Part shown: one piece after another, positions 1 through 8,577 of the stretch
Layout: each line of letters opens with the position of its first letter
Position numbering within the stretch: the stretch's first letter is position 1
Source: Actinomadura nitritigenes
GTDB taxonomy: Bacteria; Actinomycetota; Actinomycetes; Streptosporangiales; Streptosporangiaceae
DNA length: 64,000 bases
Reading direction: 5' to 3'
NCBI RefSeq assembly: GCF_017573545.1
Contig: NZ_JAGEOK010000007.1
Coordinates: 248,001-312,000, forward strand
Notes under the pieces: generated by a model
Database searches by the model: none
The model's input: only the letters and a program-made list of their open reading frames with translations
What the model was told of the DNA's origin: nothing
Program-made: the position numbers and the translations under genes

Positions 1-506
1 GCCCTGGCCCGCTCCAGGAAGCTGACGGCCAGCTCCCGGTCCTTCGGCCAGTAGAGCTGGTACCAGCGCGGCGCCCCCTCGCCGTTGGCCTCCGCGACCT
101 CCTCGATGGAGTGGGACGACGCGGTGCTGAGCACCATGGTGAGCCCCTCGGCCCCCGCCGCGCGCGCGGTGGCGAGCTCCCCGTCCGGGTGGAAGATCGA
201 CTGCACGCCGATCGGCGCAAGCAGGACCGGCGAGGGCATCGCGGTGCCGAGGACCTCCACCGACAGGTCGCGGTGCGCCACGTCCCGCAGGAACCTCGGG
301 ACGATCCGCCACCGGTCGAACGCGTCCCGGTTGGCCCGCGCGGTCGCCTCGCTGCCCGCCGATCCCGCCACGTACCCGAACGCCTGCGCCGACAGGACGC
401 CCTCGGCGAGCCCCTCCAGCCTCGTCAGGTCGGTCGGCAGCGACGGCCGCACGTCACCGAGTCCCTGCAGGTAGATCGAGTTCTGAAAGTCGGCCAGCGC
501 GCTCAT
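1..506 (-). CDS. FMN-dependent alpha-hydroxy-acid oxidase, lactate 2-monooxygenase-like (3' end beyond window)
   Basis: The first 168 residues are present; the rest lies past base 1. The N-terminus (QNSIYLQGLGDVRPSLP), the YVAGSAG segment near residue 46, APIGVQ near residue 98 and YQLYWPKD near residue 153 match the start of the FMN alpha-hydroxy-acid dehydrogenase barrel, closest in style to lactate 2-monooxygenase. These enzymes oxidise L-2-hydroxy acids with FMN and O2. The ATG at 506 has a GGAGG 6-7 nt upstream. The gene is divergent from parC. The active-site His/Arg pair is outside the window, so substrate cannot be judged. Confidence 0.82.
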   Translation of the reverse strand, partial: MSALADFQNSIYLQGLGDVRPSLPTDLTRLEGLAEGVLSAQAFGYVAGSAGSEATARANRDAFDRWRIVPRFLRDVAHRDLSVEVLGTAMPSPVLLAPIGVQSIFHPDGELATARAAGAEGLTMVLSTASSHSIEEVAEANGEGAPRWYQLYWPKDRELAVSFLERAR

Positions 507-681
507 CGGATACCTCCGCGGGGGACGCGGCCGGGGCCCGGCCGCGGGCGAGAAACCGTCCGGGACCAATCTGCCACGACCGCTGACCGGATCGCGCGCC
601 GCGCCGGCGCCGGGATCAGATCCGCGGCCCATCCGGTGGGGCGGGCGAAAGATGTCGGCGGGACCGGCCACAATGTGGGGC

Positions 682-3207
682 ATGGCACGACGCGGATCCC
701 AAGCCCCTCCCCCGCCGCCGGACTTCGAGGAGAACATCGTCGACGTCGACGTCTCCGAGGAGATGCGCGGCAGCTACCTCGAGTACGCCTACTCGGTGAT
801 CTACCAGCGGGCGCTCCCTGACGCCCGCGACGGGCTGAAGCCCGTCCAGCGGCGGATCCTGTACTCGATGAACGAGATGGGGCTGCGCCCCGACCGCGGG
901 CACGTCAAGTGCGCGCGCGTCGTCGGCGAGGTCATGGGCAAGCTGCACCCGCACGGCGACAGCGCGATCTACGACGCGATGGTGCGGATGGCCCAGCCCT
1001 GGGCGATGCGGATGCCGCTGGTCGACGGGCACGGCAACTTCGGCTCGCTCGGCGGCGACGACCTGCCCGCCGCCATGCGGTACACCGAGGCCCGCATGTC
1101 CCGCGAGGCGCTGATGATGGTCGCCTCCATCGACGAGGACACCGTCGACTTCCGGCCGAACTACGACGGCCAGGAGCAGGAGCCGGAGGTGCTGCCCGCC
1201 GCGTTCCCGAACCTGCTGGTGAACGGCGCGTCCGGGATCGCCGTCGGGATGGCCACCAACATGGCCCCGCACAACCTCGGCGAGGTGGTCGCGGCGGCCC
1301 GGCACCTCATCGACCACCCCGACGCCACGCTCGACGACCTGATGCGCTTCGTCCCCGGTCCCGACCTGCCCACCGGGGGCATGATCGTCGGCTTGGACGG
1401 CATCCGCGACGCCTACGAGAAGGGCCGCGGGACGTTCCGCACCCGCGCCACCACGACCATCGAGAACGTCACGCCCCGCCGCAAGGGAATCGTGGTCAGC
1501 GAGCTGCCGTACGCGGTGGGCCCGGAGCGCGTCAAGGCCAAGATCAAGGAACTGGTCAACGCCAAGAAGATCCAGGGCATCGCCGACCTGAAGGACCTCA
1601 CCGACCGCAACGTCGGCCTGCGCCTGGTCATCGAGATCAAGAACGGCTTCAACCCCGAGGCCGTCCTGCAGGACCTCTACCGGCTCACGCCGATGGAGGA
1701 GACCTTCGGCATCAACAACGTCGCGCTCGTCGACGGCCGGCCGCGCACGCTCGGCCTGCGCGAACTGCTCCAGGTGTACGTCGACCACCGCATCGAGGTC
1801 GTGCGGCGCCGGTCGATGTTCCGCCGCAAGAAGCGCGAGGACCGCCTCCACCTCGTCGACGGCCTGCTGGTCGCGCTGCTCAACATCGACGAGGTCATCC
1901 AGGTCATCCGGCAGAGCGACGACGCCGGGCAGGCCAAGCAGCGGCTGATGCAGATCTTCGAGCTGTCGGAGATCCAGGCCCAGTACATCCTGGACACCCC
2001 GCTGCGCCGCCTCACCCGCTACGACCGGCTCGAGCTGGAGAAGGAGAAGGAGCAGCTCGCCAAGGAGATCGCGAAGCTGACCGCGATCCTGGAGTCGGAG
2101 CGGAAGCTGCGCGGCCTGGTGTCGAAGGAGCTCGGCGAGGTCGCCTCCGAGTACACCACCCCGCGCCGGACGATCCTGCTGGAGTCCTCCGGCCACACCG
2201 CCGCGGCGGCCGTGCCGCTGGAGGTCGCGGACGACCCGTGCACGGTCCTGCTGTCGTCCACCGGGCTGATGGCGCGCACGCACGGCCCCGAGCCGCTGCC
2301 GGACAGCGGCCCGCGCGCCCCCCACGACGTGCTGATCTCGGTCGTTCCGGCGACGGCCCGCGGCCAGGTCGGCGCGGTGACCTCGCTCGGGCGGATGATC
2401 CGCGTCGACGTCCTCGACCTGCCGACGCTGCCGCCGTCGGCGACGCCGCCGTCCCTGGCGGGCGGCGCGCCGGTGACCGAGTACGTCGACCTGGAACCGG
2501 ACGAGACGGTCGTGGGCGTGGCGGCGCTGTCGGAGGAGGGCGGCGGGCTCGCTCTCGGCACGGCCCAGGGCGTGGTCAAGCGGGTCGTCCCCGACTTCCC
2601 CGCCAACCGCGACGAGTTCGAGGTCATCGGGCTCAAGGAGGGCGACCGGGTCGTCGGCGCCGTCCAGCTGCTGTCGGAGGACCAGCACCTCGTCTTCATC
2701 ACCACCGACGCGCAGCTACTGCACTTCGCCGCGTCCAACGTGCGGCCGCAGGGCCGCGCCGCCGGCGGCATGGCCGGCATCAAGCTGGGCGCCGGCGCCC
2801 AGGTGCTGTGGTTCGGCGCGCTCGACCCCGGCCGCGAGGCCCGGGTGATCACGGTCTCCGGGTCGTCGTCGGCGCTGCCCGGCACCCAGACGGGCGCGAT
2901 CAAGCTGGCCGACTTCGCGGACTTCCCCGCCAAGGGCCGCGCGACCGGCGGTGTCCGGGCGCACCGGTTCCTGAAGGGCGAGGACGTGCTGCTCCAGGCG
3001 TGGGCGGCGCCGACGCCGCTGCGCGCCGCCGGTGCGAACGGCAAGCCCGCGACGCTGAACGTGACGCTCGGCCGCCGCGACGGGTCGGGCGAGAGGCTGA
3101 GCACCCGCCTCGTGTCGATCAGCGGCCCCATCGGCCCCGTTCCGCCGGACACCGAAGCCGACACGGACGCCGACGCCGACACGGACACGGACACCGACGA
3201 GACCTGA
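682..3207 (+). CDS. parC: DNA topoisomerase IV subunit A (ParC-type)
   Basis: 841-residue type IIA topoisomerase A subunit that cuts and religates DNA during decatenation, working with the ParE-like ATPase at 11430-13520. The whole breakage-reunion domain aligns with actinobacterial Par[13 protein letters not shown], the QRDR segment [17 protein letters not shown], and the catalytic Tyr134 in [10 protein letters not shown]. The C-terminal pinwheel has only a degenerate GRAAGGMAG motif and no canonical GyrA box, which favours topoisomerase IV over gyrase. The ATG at 682 is chosen over the in-frame ATG at 652 because the family begins MARR; CAATGT sits 5 nt before it, so the mRNA may be leaderless. 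The last ~15 residues are an acidic Thr/Asp/Ala tail. Confidence 0.93.
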   Translation: MARRGSQAPPPPPDFEENIVDVDVSEEMRGSYLEYAYSVIYQRALPDARDGLKPVQRRILYSMNEMGLRPDRGHVKCARVVGEVMGKLHPHGDSAIYDAMVRMAQPWAMRMPLVDGHGNFGSLGGDDLPAAMRYTEARMSREALMMVASIDEDTVDFRPNYDGQEQEPEVLPAAFPNLLVNGASGIAVGMATNMAPHNLGEVVAAARHLIDHPDATLDDLMRFVPGPDLPTGGMIVGLDGIRDAYEKGRGTFRTRATTTIENVTPRRKGIVVSELPYAVGPERVKAKIKELVNAKKIQGIADLKDLTDRNVGLRLVIEIKNGFNPEAVLQDLYRLTPMEETFGINNVALVDGRPRTLGLRELLQVYVDHRIEVVRRRSMFRRKKREDRLHLVDGLLVALLNIDEVIQVIRQSDDAGQAKQRLMQIFELSEIQAQYILDTPLRRLTRYDRLELEKEKEQLAKEIAKLTAILESERKLRGLVSKELGEVASEYTTPRRTILLESSGHTAAAAVPLEVADDPCTVLLSSTGLMARTHGPEPLPDSGPRAPHDVLISVVPATARGQVGAVTSLGRMIRVDVLDLPTLPPSATPPSLAGGAPVTEYVDLEPDETVVGVAALSEEGGGLALGTAQGVVKRVVPDFPANRDEFEVIGLKEGDRVVGAVQLLSEDQHLVFITTDAQLLHFAASNVRPQGRAAGGMAGIKLGAGAQVLWFGALDPGREARVITVSGSSSALPGTQTGAIKLADFADFPAKGRATGGVRAHRFLKGEDVLLQAWAAPTPLRAAGANGKPATLNVTLGRRDGSGERLSTRLVSISGPIGPVPPDTEADTDADADTDTDTDET
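3150..3203 (+). repeat. Asp/Thr-coding simple repeat at parC 3' end
   Basis: Degenerate repetition of GACAC/GACGC units encoding an alternating Thr-Asp/Ala-Asp tail. It is an in-frame acidic extension after the pinwheel; its length probably varies by slippage. Confidence 0.7.
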
Positions 3208-3211
3208 CGGC

Positions 3212-3242
3212 GAGCCGGGCCTGCAGACCGCGGGCCCGGCTC
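3212..3242. terminator. Stem-loop between convergent parC and hydrolase gene
   Basis: A 10-bp perfect inverted repeat (3212-3221 GAGCCGGGCC; 3233-3242 GGCCCGGCTC) with an 11-nt loop sits between two convergent stop codons. No T-run follows, as is usual in actinomycetes. It probably ends transcription from both sides. Confidence 0.6.
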
Positions 3243-3259
3243 ACGTCGACGTGCGGTGG

Positions 3260-3856
3260 TCAGGCGGCTGGGACGGGGGCGAGGGCTTCGGTCACGGTGG
3301 TGACGGTGGCGAAGCCGCAGTCGCGCATCACCTCCAGGCCGATCTCGTGGAGGCGCGGGGTGAGGGCCGCGCAGGCGTCGCCGAGCACCGTGACGCGGTA
3401 GTCGCGCATGTAGGCGGCCCGGACGGTGGACTCCACGCAGACGTTGGTGACGACGCCGCAGACGAGAAGGCGATCGGCGTCGAGCCCGCGCAGGAGCGGG
3501 TCGAGGGACGTCCACAGGAAGGCGTCGAAGCGGGCCTTGTCCACCACCAGGTCGTCGGGGCCGCAGCCCAGTTCGTCGGCGACCTCCGCGTCCCAGCTGC
3601 CCAGGGCCAGCGCGGAGATCTCGGCCAGCGCCGGGTGGGCGCCGCCCAGGTTGGCGCCCTCGTCGGCGCGGCCGGGCCGGTAGACGTGGCGGGTGAAGAC
3701 CACCGGTGTCCCCGCGTCGCGGGCGGCGGCCACCGCGGCGGCGCACTGCCGTACGGCCCGGTCCGTGTCGGCGAGGGCCATGCCGAGGGTGGGGAGCGAT
3801 CCGTCGGGGTGGACGAACCCGTTCTGCATGTCGACGACGATGAGGACGTCGGTCAT
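3260..3856 (-). CDS. Isochorismatase-family cysteine hydrolase
   Basis: 198-residue cysteine hydrolase with the complete family triad: Asp9 (VVDMQNGF), Lys107 (VVDKARFDAF) and Cys140 (GVVTNVCVEST). The family includes isochorismatases, nicotinamidases, biuret and ureidoacrylate amidohydrolases. Its ATG overlaps the stop of the NCS1 permease (ATGA), so the two are translationally coupled. NCS1 permeases carry nucleobases, hydantoins, allantoin or related compounds, so a nitrogen-compound amidohydrolase is a more natural guess than isochorismate hydrolysis. The exact substrate is not readable from sequence. Confidence 0.85.
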   Translation of the reverse strand: MTDVLIVVDMQNGFVHPDGSLPTLGMALADTDRAVRQCAAAVAAARDAGTPVVFTRHVYRPGRADEGANLGGAHPALAEISALALGSWDAEVADELGCGPDDLVVDKARFDAFLWTSLDPLLRGLDADRLLVCGVVTNVCVESTVRAAYMRDYRVTVLGDACAALTPRLHEIGLEVMRDCGFATVTTVTEALAPVPAA

Positions 3857-5532
3857 CGGAGTGCCTCCGGGGCCTGTTCGAGGGACGTGGGGACGGACGG
3901 GGCCGGCGCCGTGCCGGGCATGCCGAGCAGGACGGGCCCCTTGGGCGGGCGCCACGCGCTGGGCTTGCAGGCGTCCCGGCAGGAGCCCTCGGTGGAGCAG
4001 CACAGCGAGCAGATGTGCCCCTGGTGGAACGGGCAGGTGGCCATGTCCGCGACGTCATAGGACCCGCTGCACACCGCGCAGGGCAGTTCGGTGGCGCCGT
4101 CGGGGAAGACGCTCGTCCGCGCGATGTACCAGCGGCCCCGGGTGAGCACCGCGACGAGGGGCGGCAGCGCCAGTGCGAGGACGAAGGCGATGAAGGGCGA
4201 CAGGTCGGCGGCCGTGGAGCCGAACGCGCCGTAGTAGGCGACGATCGAGACGGCCGCGGCGGCGACCATCGAGCCGAAGCCGACCGGGTTCACGTTGTAC
4301 AGGTGGGCGCGGCGGAACTCCACCTCGGACGGGCTGAGCTTCAGCCACCGCTTGTTGATCACCAGGTCGGACGCCATGGCGGCGATCCAGGCGATGCCGA
4401 TGTTGGCGTACCAGGCCAGCACGGTGACGATGTGGGCGAAGATGTCGATCTCCATGAGGACCAGCGCGAGCGCGACCTGGAGGATCACCCACACCGCGCG
4501 GCCGGGGTGCCGGTGCAGCAGCCGGGAGAAGAAGTTCGACCACGACAGCGAGCCCGAGTAGGTGTTCATGATGTTGATCTTGATTTGCGAGAGCAGCACC
4601 AGGAGGCCCGCGAGGACGAGCGCCACCGTGTGGTCGCCGACCGCGCGCTCGTACACGACCGTGAACAGGTCGACGGGGACCGCGACGTGGTCGGGCGTCG
4701 TCTCGGTGCCGGCGTAGCCGACGAGCAGCGTGGACGCGAAGAAGATGACGACGGCGAACAGGGACAGGCCCGGGCCGCCCATCAGCACCGCCAGCCGCCA
4801 TCTGCGGCGCCCCGCCGCGCCCTTTGGGTCGGGCATCAGCCGCAGGTAGTCACCCTGTTCACCGATCTGCACCGCGAACGACAGCTGCGCGGCGGCGATG
4901 GTGAACACGGCGGTCAGGGTGAGGCCGCCGACGGCCGCCGCGCCGTGCGCGGTGACCGGGTGGACCATGTGGTGGCCGGCGGACGGGGAGGTCGCCGCGA
5001 TGGCCAGGGCGAAGCCGATCAGCAGGATCCACAGCGGCCACGTCCACGCCTGGAACTTCGAGCTGAAGGTCATCCCGTAGAGCGTCAGCGGCACCATGAC
5101 GACGGAGACGATCACGTACGAGACGTGAACGTCGACGTGGGTCAGCGCGGTCACCGCCTGCGCCATGATCGCGCCCTCGTAGGCGAGGAAGATCAGCGTG
5201 TAGGTCGCGTAGACCAGCGAGGTCACCGTGGAGCCCAGGTAGCCGAACCCGGAGCCGCGGGTGAGCAGGTCGATGTCGATGTGCCTGCGGGTGATGGCGA
5301 ACGCGATGACGATGGTCAGCGGCAGCGTGACCACGCTCGCGACGGCGAACCCCAGCAGCGAGCTGCCGAAGCCGAACTCGTTGACGAACGCGGCGTCCAG
5401 CGCGTATCCCGCCATGGCGGACAACCCCACCAGGCAGCTCAGGAACACCATCCACGGCGACCACGTGCGGAACGCACTGGGCGTGTACCGCAGGGAGTAG
5501 TCCTCCATCTGCGGGTTCTCGGCCAGGTCCAA
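3853..5532 (-). CDS. NCS1-family purine/cytosine-type permease with C-terminal Cys/His-rich domain
   Basis: 559-residue integral membrane transporter. The N-terminal ENPQMEDYSLRYTP signature and about twelve hydrophobic segments mark the NCS1 (purine-cytosine permease) family of cation-coupled nucleobase and related importers. I place the start at TTG 5532, preceded by AAGGAG with a 6-nt spacer; no better start is visible. After the last membrane segment there is a tail rich in Cys/His (PCAVC, CPFHQ, CSLCC, two more Cys), resembling a small zinc-binding fold and absent from typical NCS1 porters. It is first in an operon with the coupled hydrolase. Confidence 0.85.
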   Translation of the reverse strand: MDLAENPQMEDYSLRYTPSAFRTWSPWMVFLSCLVGLSAMAGYALDAAFVNEFGFGSSLLGFAVASVVTLPLTIVIAFAITRRHIDIDLLTRGSGFGYLGSTVTSLVYATYTLIFLAYEGAIMAQAVTALTHVDVHVSYVIVSVVMVPLTLYGMTFSSKFQAWTWPLWILLIGFALAIAATSPSAGHHMVHPVTAHGAAAVGGLTLTAVFTIAAAQLSFAVQIGEQGDYLRLMPDPKGAAGRRRWRLAVLMGGPGLSLFAVVIFFASTLLVGYAGTETTPDHVAVPVDLFTVVYERAVGDHTVALVLAGLLVLLSQIKINIMNTYSGSLSWSNFFSRLLHRHPGRAVWVILQVALALVLMEIDIFAHIVTVLAWYANIGIAWIAAMASDLVINKRWLKLSPSEVEFRRAHLYNVNPVGFGSMVAAAAVSIVAYYGAFGSTAADLSPFIAFVLALALPPLVAVLTRGRWYIARTSVFPDGATELPCAVCSGSYDVADMATCPFHQGHICSLCCSTEGSCRDACKPSAWRPPKGPVLLGMPGTAPAPSVPTSLEQAPEALR

Positions 5533-5727
5533 ACCCGGCTCCTTTCCTAGCGGGGCGGCGGGCACCGCAGAAGCTAGGAACGGGATGTTTCTCCGGGGTG
5601 TCGGGACCGGTTGCGCCCCGTTACGCCGGGCCGTCCCGCAACGAAGGGCCTCTGGCCTGCTGGTTCGTACCGGCGGGCGGGGCATGCGCCGGGTCGGGAC
5701 GGGTTTCGGCCGGACCCGTCGCCCGGG

Positions 5728-6279
5728 TCATCCCTTTGTCAGACCGGCGTGGAGCGAGCGCAGGTGGTCGTGCAGGTCCGTCCAGGGGAACGTCGCGCCG
5801 CTCGGTTCGTCCGAGTCGGGGTTCGGGAGGCGGTCCGGGTCGATGAGGACGGTGACGCCCCAGGCGCGGAGCTCGGCGATGCTGCGTGGGAAGGCCGGAT
5901 GGCGGGCGAGCGCCGCGTTGGGCCACGGCGCGGCGACGATCGGGCGGCCCAGCCCGAGGGCCTCGTTGAGCAGGCCGAGCGCCAGCGTGTCGCTGATGCC
6001 GTGCACCCACTTGTTGACGGTGTTGAACGTCGCCGGGACGACGGCGAACGCGTCGGCGGGCGGCAGGACGTCGGGCTCCTCGGGCCGCTTGTAGTCCGAG
6101 CGGACGGGGAGGCCCGTCATCTCGGACAGCCGCGCGGCGTCGACGAACTTCGTGCCGGACGGCGTCGCGACGACGCACACCGTCCAGCCGTCGCCGAGGA
6201 GCCGCTCGACGAACGCCGGCAGCTCCGCGGCGGGGCGCCCGCCGCAGGCGATCACGTACAGCACGGGACGTGCGGACAT
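5728..6279 (-). CDS. Flavoprotein-fold protein (PPC-decarboxylase-like)
   Basis: 183 residues. The N-terminal YVIACGGRPAA, VVATPSGTKFVD and later VVPATFNTVNKWVHGISDTLALGLLNEALG with WPNAAL follow the flavoprotein (HFCD) fold used by phosphopantothenoylcysteine decarboxylase and flavin prenyltransferases. It probably binds FMN; the reaction is unknown. The protein is too short to be a bifunctional CoaBC. ATG 6279 has GAGGAGG upstream. It appears monocistronic; about 195 bp upstream of the permease gene and 130 bp of other sequence flank it without an evident site. Confidence 0.75.
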   Translation of the reverse strand: MSARPVLYVIACGGRPAAELPAFVERLLGDGWTVCVVATPSGTKFVDAARLSEMTGLPVRSDYKRPEEPDVLPPADAFAVVPATFNTVNKWVHGISDTLALGLLNEALGLGRPIVAAPWPNAALARHPAFPRSIAELRAWGVTVLIDPDRLPNPDSDEPSGATFPWTDLHDHLRSLHAGLTKG

Positions 6280-6411
6280 CCGGCCTCCTCGGTTCCCCCT
6301 CCGACCACTCTGCCCTACGTCCGGCGCATCGAGCGCGGCATCGGCGACGTGACCGCCACGCCGACGACGGCCGCGCTCGTCTGCGCGGACAGGCGGCCGG
6401 CGAGTTCCCGG

Positions 6412-6807
6412 TCAGCTGTAGAAGGTCGTCGAGCCCTTGGAGACCTTGCGGGACCACCACTTCCCGCCGACCTTGTACTCGAAGAAGGCCGGGCCCGCGG
6501 GCGACTCGAGCGTGGCCACGTTGCAGACGGCCTTGCTGGCGCCCTTCGTCACGGTCTTGCCTCGCACGGTGTGGGCGTAGACCATCGTCTGGCAGGAGAT
6601 CCTGATGCGGGACGGGCGGGAGCACGGGTTGGAGTCGACCCAGAGCGTGCTGGAGATGTTCCCGTGCCCCTTCCAGTGGTAGGTGATCGGGCAGTGGCTC
6701 GGGTCGGCGGAGGCCGGGGAGCCCGCGGCGACGACGGCGGCCAACGGCGCGGCCACGGTCAGGGCCACGGCGGCGGCGACGCGCGGCACGGACGTGATGG
6801 CGACCAT
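6412..6807 (-). CDS. Small secreted protein, unknown function
   Basis: 131 residues. A classical Sec signal peptide (basic start, hydrophobic stretch rich in Ala/Val, cleavage after ASA near residue 34) precedes a ~97-residue mature protein with four Cys, suggesting two disulfides outside the cell. ATG 6807 has AAAGGA upstream. I recognise no family. The mature part has several Lys/Arg and aromatic residues (YHWKGHG, KWWSRKV). Confidence 0.7.
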   Translation of the reverse strand: MVAITSVPRVAAAVALTVAAPLAAVVAAGSPASADPSHCPITYHWKGHGNISSTLWVDSNPCSRPSRIRISCQTMVYAHTVRGKTVTKGASKAVCNVATLESPAGPAFFEYKVGGKWWSRKVSKGSTTFYS

Positions 6808-6893
6808 GGGGATCCTTTCGGGAGGCGTTCAATTGGATCATGAACGTCGCCCCGGATCCTGTCAGATCCCGGACCATCGCACGGGCGAAATGA

Positions 6894-7256
6894 TCAATGC
6901 TCGATGTCGTCGGGCCCCCAGTGCGCCTCCATGCGGACGATCTTGCCGTCGGCGCCGAAGGTCATGACGTCGATGACGCGAATGCGCATGCCGGTGACGT
7001 GCACGGTGAAGGCCATCGCGGCGCGGTCGCCATGCGAGCCGCGGACGGGGCCGTCGAGCGAGAGCTTCGCACCGGCGGCCACGGCGTTGCCGTAGAACTC
7101 CTCGATCGCGGCGCGGCCCTCCATCGGCGGGTCGCCGACCGGGTCGACCACGACGGCGCCGTCGGCGAACAGGGCGGTGACGGCAGCGGGGTCGCCGGAG
7201 TTGAAGCCGTCGACGTAGGCCTGGAGCGCGCTCTTCATCTGTTCCTGGGTCGGCAT
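6894..7256 (-). CDS. SnoaL/NTF2-fold protein, Delta5-3-ketosteroid isomerase-like
   Basis: 120 residues, aligning end to end with Comamonas testosteroni ketosteroid isomerase as I recall it. The general acid Tyr14, the base Asp38 (VVVDPVG) and the second acid Asp96 (RVIDVMTF, equivalent to Asp99) are all in place, so the protein is likely catalytically competent, shifting the steroid C5-C6 double bond into conjugation. NTF2-fold proteins are diverse, and no other steroid gene is nearby, so the physiological substrate is open. ATG 7256 is used. Confidence 0.72.
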   Translation of the reverse strand: MPTQEQMKSALQAYVDGFNSGDPAAVTALFADGAVVVDPVGDPPMEGRAAIEEFYGNAVAAGAKLSLDGPVRGSHGDRAAMAFTVHVTGMRIRVIDVMTFGADGKIVRMEAHWGPDDIEH

Positions 7257-7284
7257 GCGACCGAGGCTACCAAGCGCCTGCTTG

Positions 7285-7407
7285 GCCTTCGCCGCGCGCC
7301 CGCTGCGGCGGCGCCCCGCCCTCCGGGGCCTCGGTGCGGCGGCGCCCCGCTCGCCGGGCCCGGTGCTGCGGCCCCCGCTCGCCGGGGCCCCGGTGCGGGG
7401 CGAAGGC
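7285..7407. repeat. GC-rich degenerate repeats enclosed by an inverted repeat
   Basis: About three imperfect copies of a roughly 35-bp unit (GGTGC[T/G]GCGGC, CGCTCGCCGGG) fill the gap between two minus-strand genes. The block is bounded by GCCTTCGCC (7285-7293) and GGCGAAGGC (7399-7407), which could pair as a long hairpin or act as a terminator. No coding function is supported. Confidence 0.45.
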
Positions 7408-7766
7408 TAGTGCAGGCTGAAGGCGGCCGCGCGCCCGGCGTGCTCGTCGGACGCGGCGCGCTCGGCGCACGCGGCCAGGCCCTCGAGGAGGTCGGCGGCG
7501 CCGCCGACGGCCTCGTCGTAGTGCCAGTGGCGGACGAGCGCCTCGCCCTCGGGGCCGGGGTCGAAGCGCCCCTTGGCGAAGCAGCCGGCGACGGCCATCC
7601 GGACGATCACGCGGTCGCAGTCGTCCAGCTGGGCCACGTAGGCGGCCGCGTCGATGAGGCCGATCGCGGCGCGGGCGTTGCGGCAGTCGTCGGCGGGGTC
7701 GGGGCGGGCGATCCGCCACTGCGCGTACGGGCGCAGGTACTCCGCGATCATCACGGTTCGGTGCAC
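7407..7766 (-). CDS. Conserved hypothetical protein
   Basis: 119 residues starting at GTG 7766, with GGAAGGA at a 6-nt spacing. The sequence looks alpha-helical and soluble; motifs such as AQLDDCDRVIVRMAVAGCF and GEALVRHWHYDEAVGG are not diagnostic to me. There are five Cys but no CxxC pair. It is upstream of the ketosteroid-isomerase-like gene on the same strand, separated by the repeat block. Confidence 0.55.
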   Translation of the reverse strand: MHRTVMIAEYLRPYAQWRIARPDPADDCRNARAAIGLIDAAAYVAQLDDCDRVIVRMAVAGCFAKGRFDPGPEGEALVRHWHYDEAVGGAADLLEGLAACAERAASDEHAGRAAAFSLH

Positions 7767-7887
7767 GCGAGGTCCTTCCGGTGTCCGGGACCTCCCATGC
7801 TGCGGACGGCGCCGCCGGCGGGCGGGCGCCTTGACCGAGGTCTTGCCGCCCGCTGACCGATTGATCGTCCCGGGCCGGCGGCGGTGC

Positions 7888-8550
7888 CTAGGACCCGGCC
7901 AGGCCGTGCCGGAAGGCGTAGGTGACGGCCTGCGCGCGGTCCCGCAGCCCGGCCTTGGCGAACAGGTTGTTGATGTGGGTCTTCACCGTCGCCTCGCTGA
8001 TGAACAGGTCGCCGGCGATCTCGGTGTTCGACCGGCCCTGCGCGATCAGCGCGAGCACCTCCGCCTCGCGCCGGGTCAGCCCGTCGGGCAGCTCGCCGCG
8101 GGCGGTGCGGACGGGCCGCTGGTCGGCGGCGACCGCCTCGACCAGCCGGCGCTGGATCGCCGGGTCGAGCTGCGCCGCGCCGCCGCGCACCGCGGCGACC
8201 GCGCGGGCGATCTCGTCGGCGCCGGCGTCCTTGGTGAGGTACCCGCGGGCGCCGGCGCGCAGCGCCGCGAAGATCGACTCGTCGTCGGCGTAGGTGGTCA
8301 GCACGACGACCTCGACCTCCGGGTGCGCCTGCTTGATCCGCCGGGTCGCCTCCACCCCGTCCACCCGCGGCATCCGCAGGTCCATGAGCACCACGTCGGG
8401 CCGCAGTTCGGCGACCATGGCGACGGCCTGCTCGCCGTCGCCCGCCGACCCGGCCACATCGATGCCCGGCAGCAGTTCCAGCAGCAGGACCAGGCCCTCC
8501 CGCACCACCGTCTGGTCGTCGACGACCAGGATCCTCGTCTCGTCGCTCAC
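7888..8550 (-). CDS. NarL/LuxR-family response regulator
   Basis: 220 residues: receiver domain (acidic pocket VVDDQ, phospho-acceptor Asp57 in LMDLRMP, Thr in VLTTYADD, Lys in YLTKDAG), then a LuxR HTH (LTRREAEVLALIAQGRSNTEIAGDLF..., STVKTH-type helix ATVKTHINNLFAK). It should be phosphorylated by the kinase encoded just upstream (27-bp gap) and bind DNA as a dimer. The start is GTG 8550 with a weak GAGG. It is the last gene of a three-gene operon. Confidence 0.93.
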   Translation of the reverse strand: MSDETRILVVDDQTVVREGLVLLLELLPGIDVAGSAGDGEQAVAMVAELRPDVVLMDLRMPRVDGVEATRRIKQAHPEVEVVVLTTYADDESIFAALRAGARGYLTKDAGADEIARAVAAVRGGAAQLDPAIQRRLVEAVAADQRPVRTARGELPDGLTRREAEVLALIAQGRSNTEIAGDLFISEATVKTHINNLFAKAGLRDRAQAVTYAFRHGLAGS

Positions 8551-8577
8551 CGTGCCTCGTCCCGTGCCCGTCCCGCG

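Noticed and set aside
616..2688. 690-residue open frame opposite parC
   Set aside because: Antisense shadow of a GC-rich gene; the protein is Arg/Val/Asp-biased and resembles no family, while the plus strand encodes a complete ParC.
3853..5685. Longer form of the NCS1 permease from the first in-frame ATG
   Set aside because: The added 51 residues are Arg/Pro-rich and non-conserved, while TTG 5532 has a good ribosome site at the family N-terminus.
7267..7719. 150-residue minus-strand frame
   Set aside because: Out of frame with the better supported GTG-initiated gene at 7407-7766 and made of Arg/Pro runs in GC repeats.
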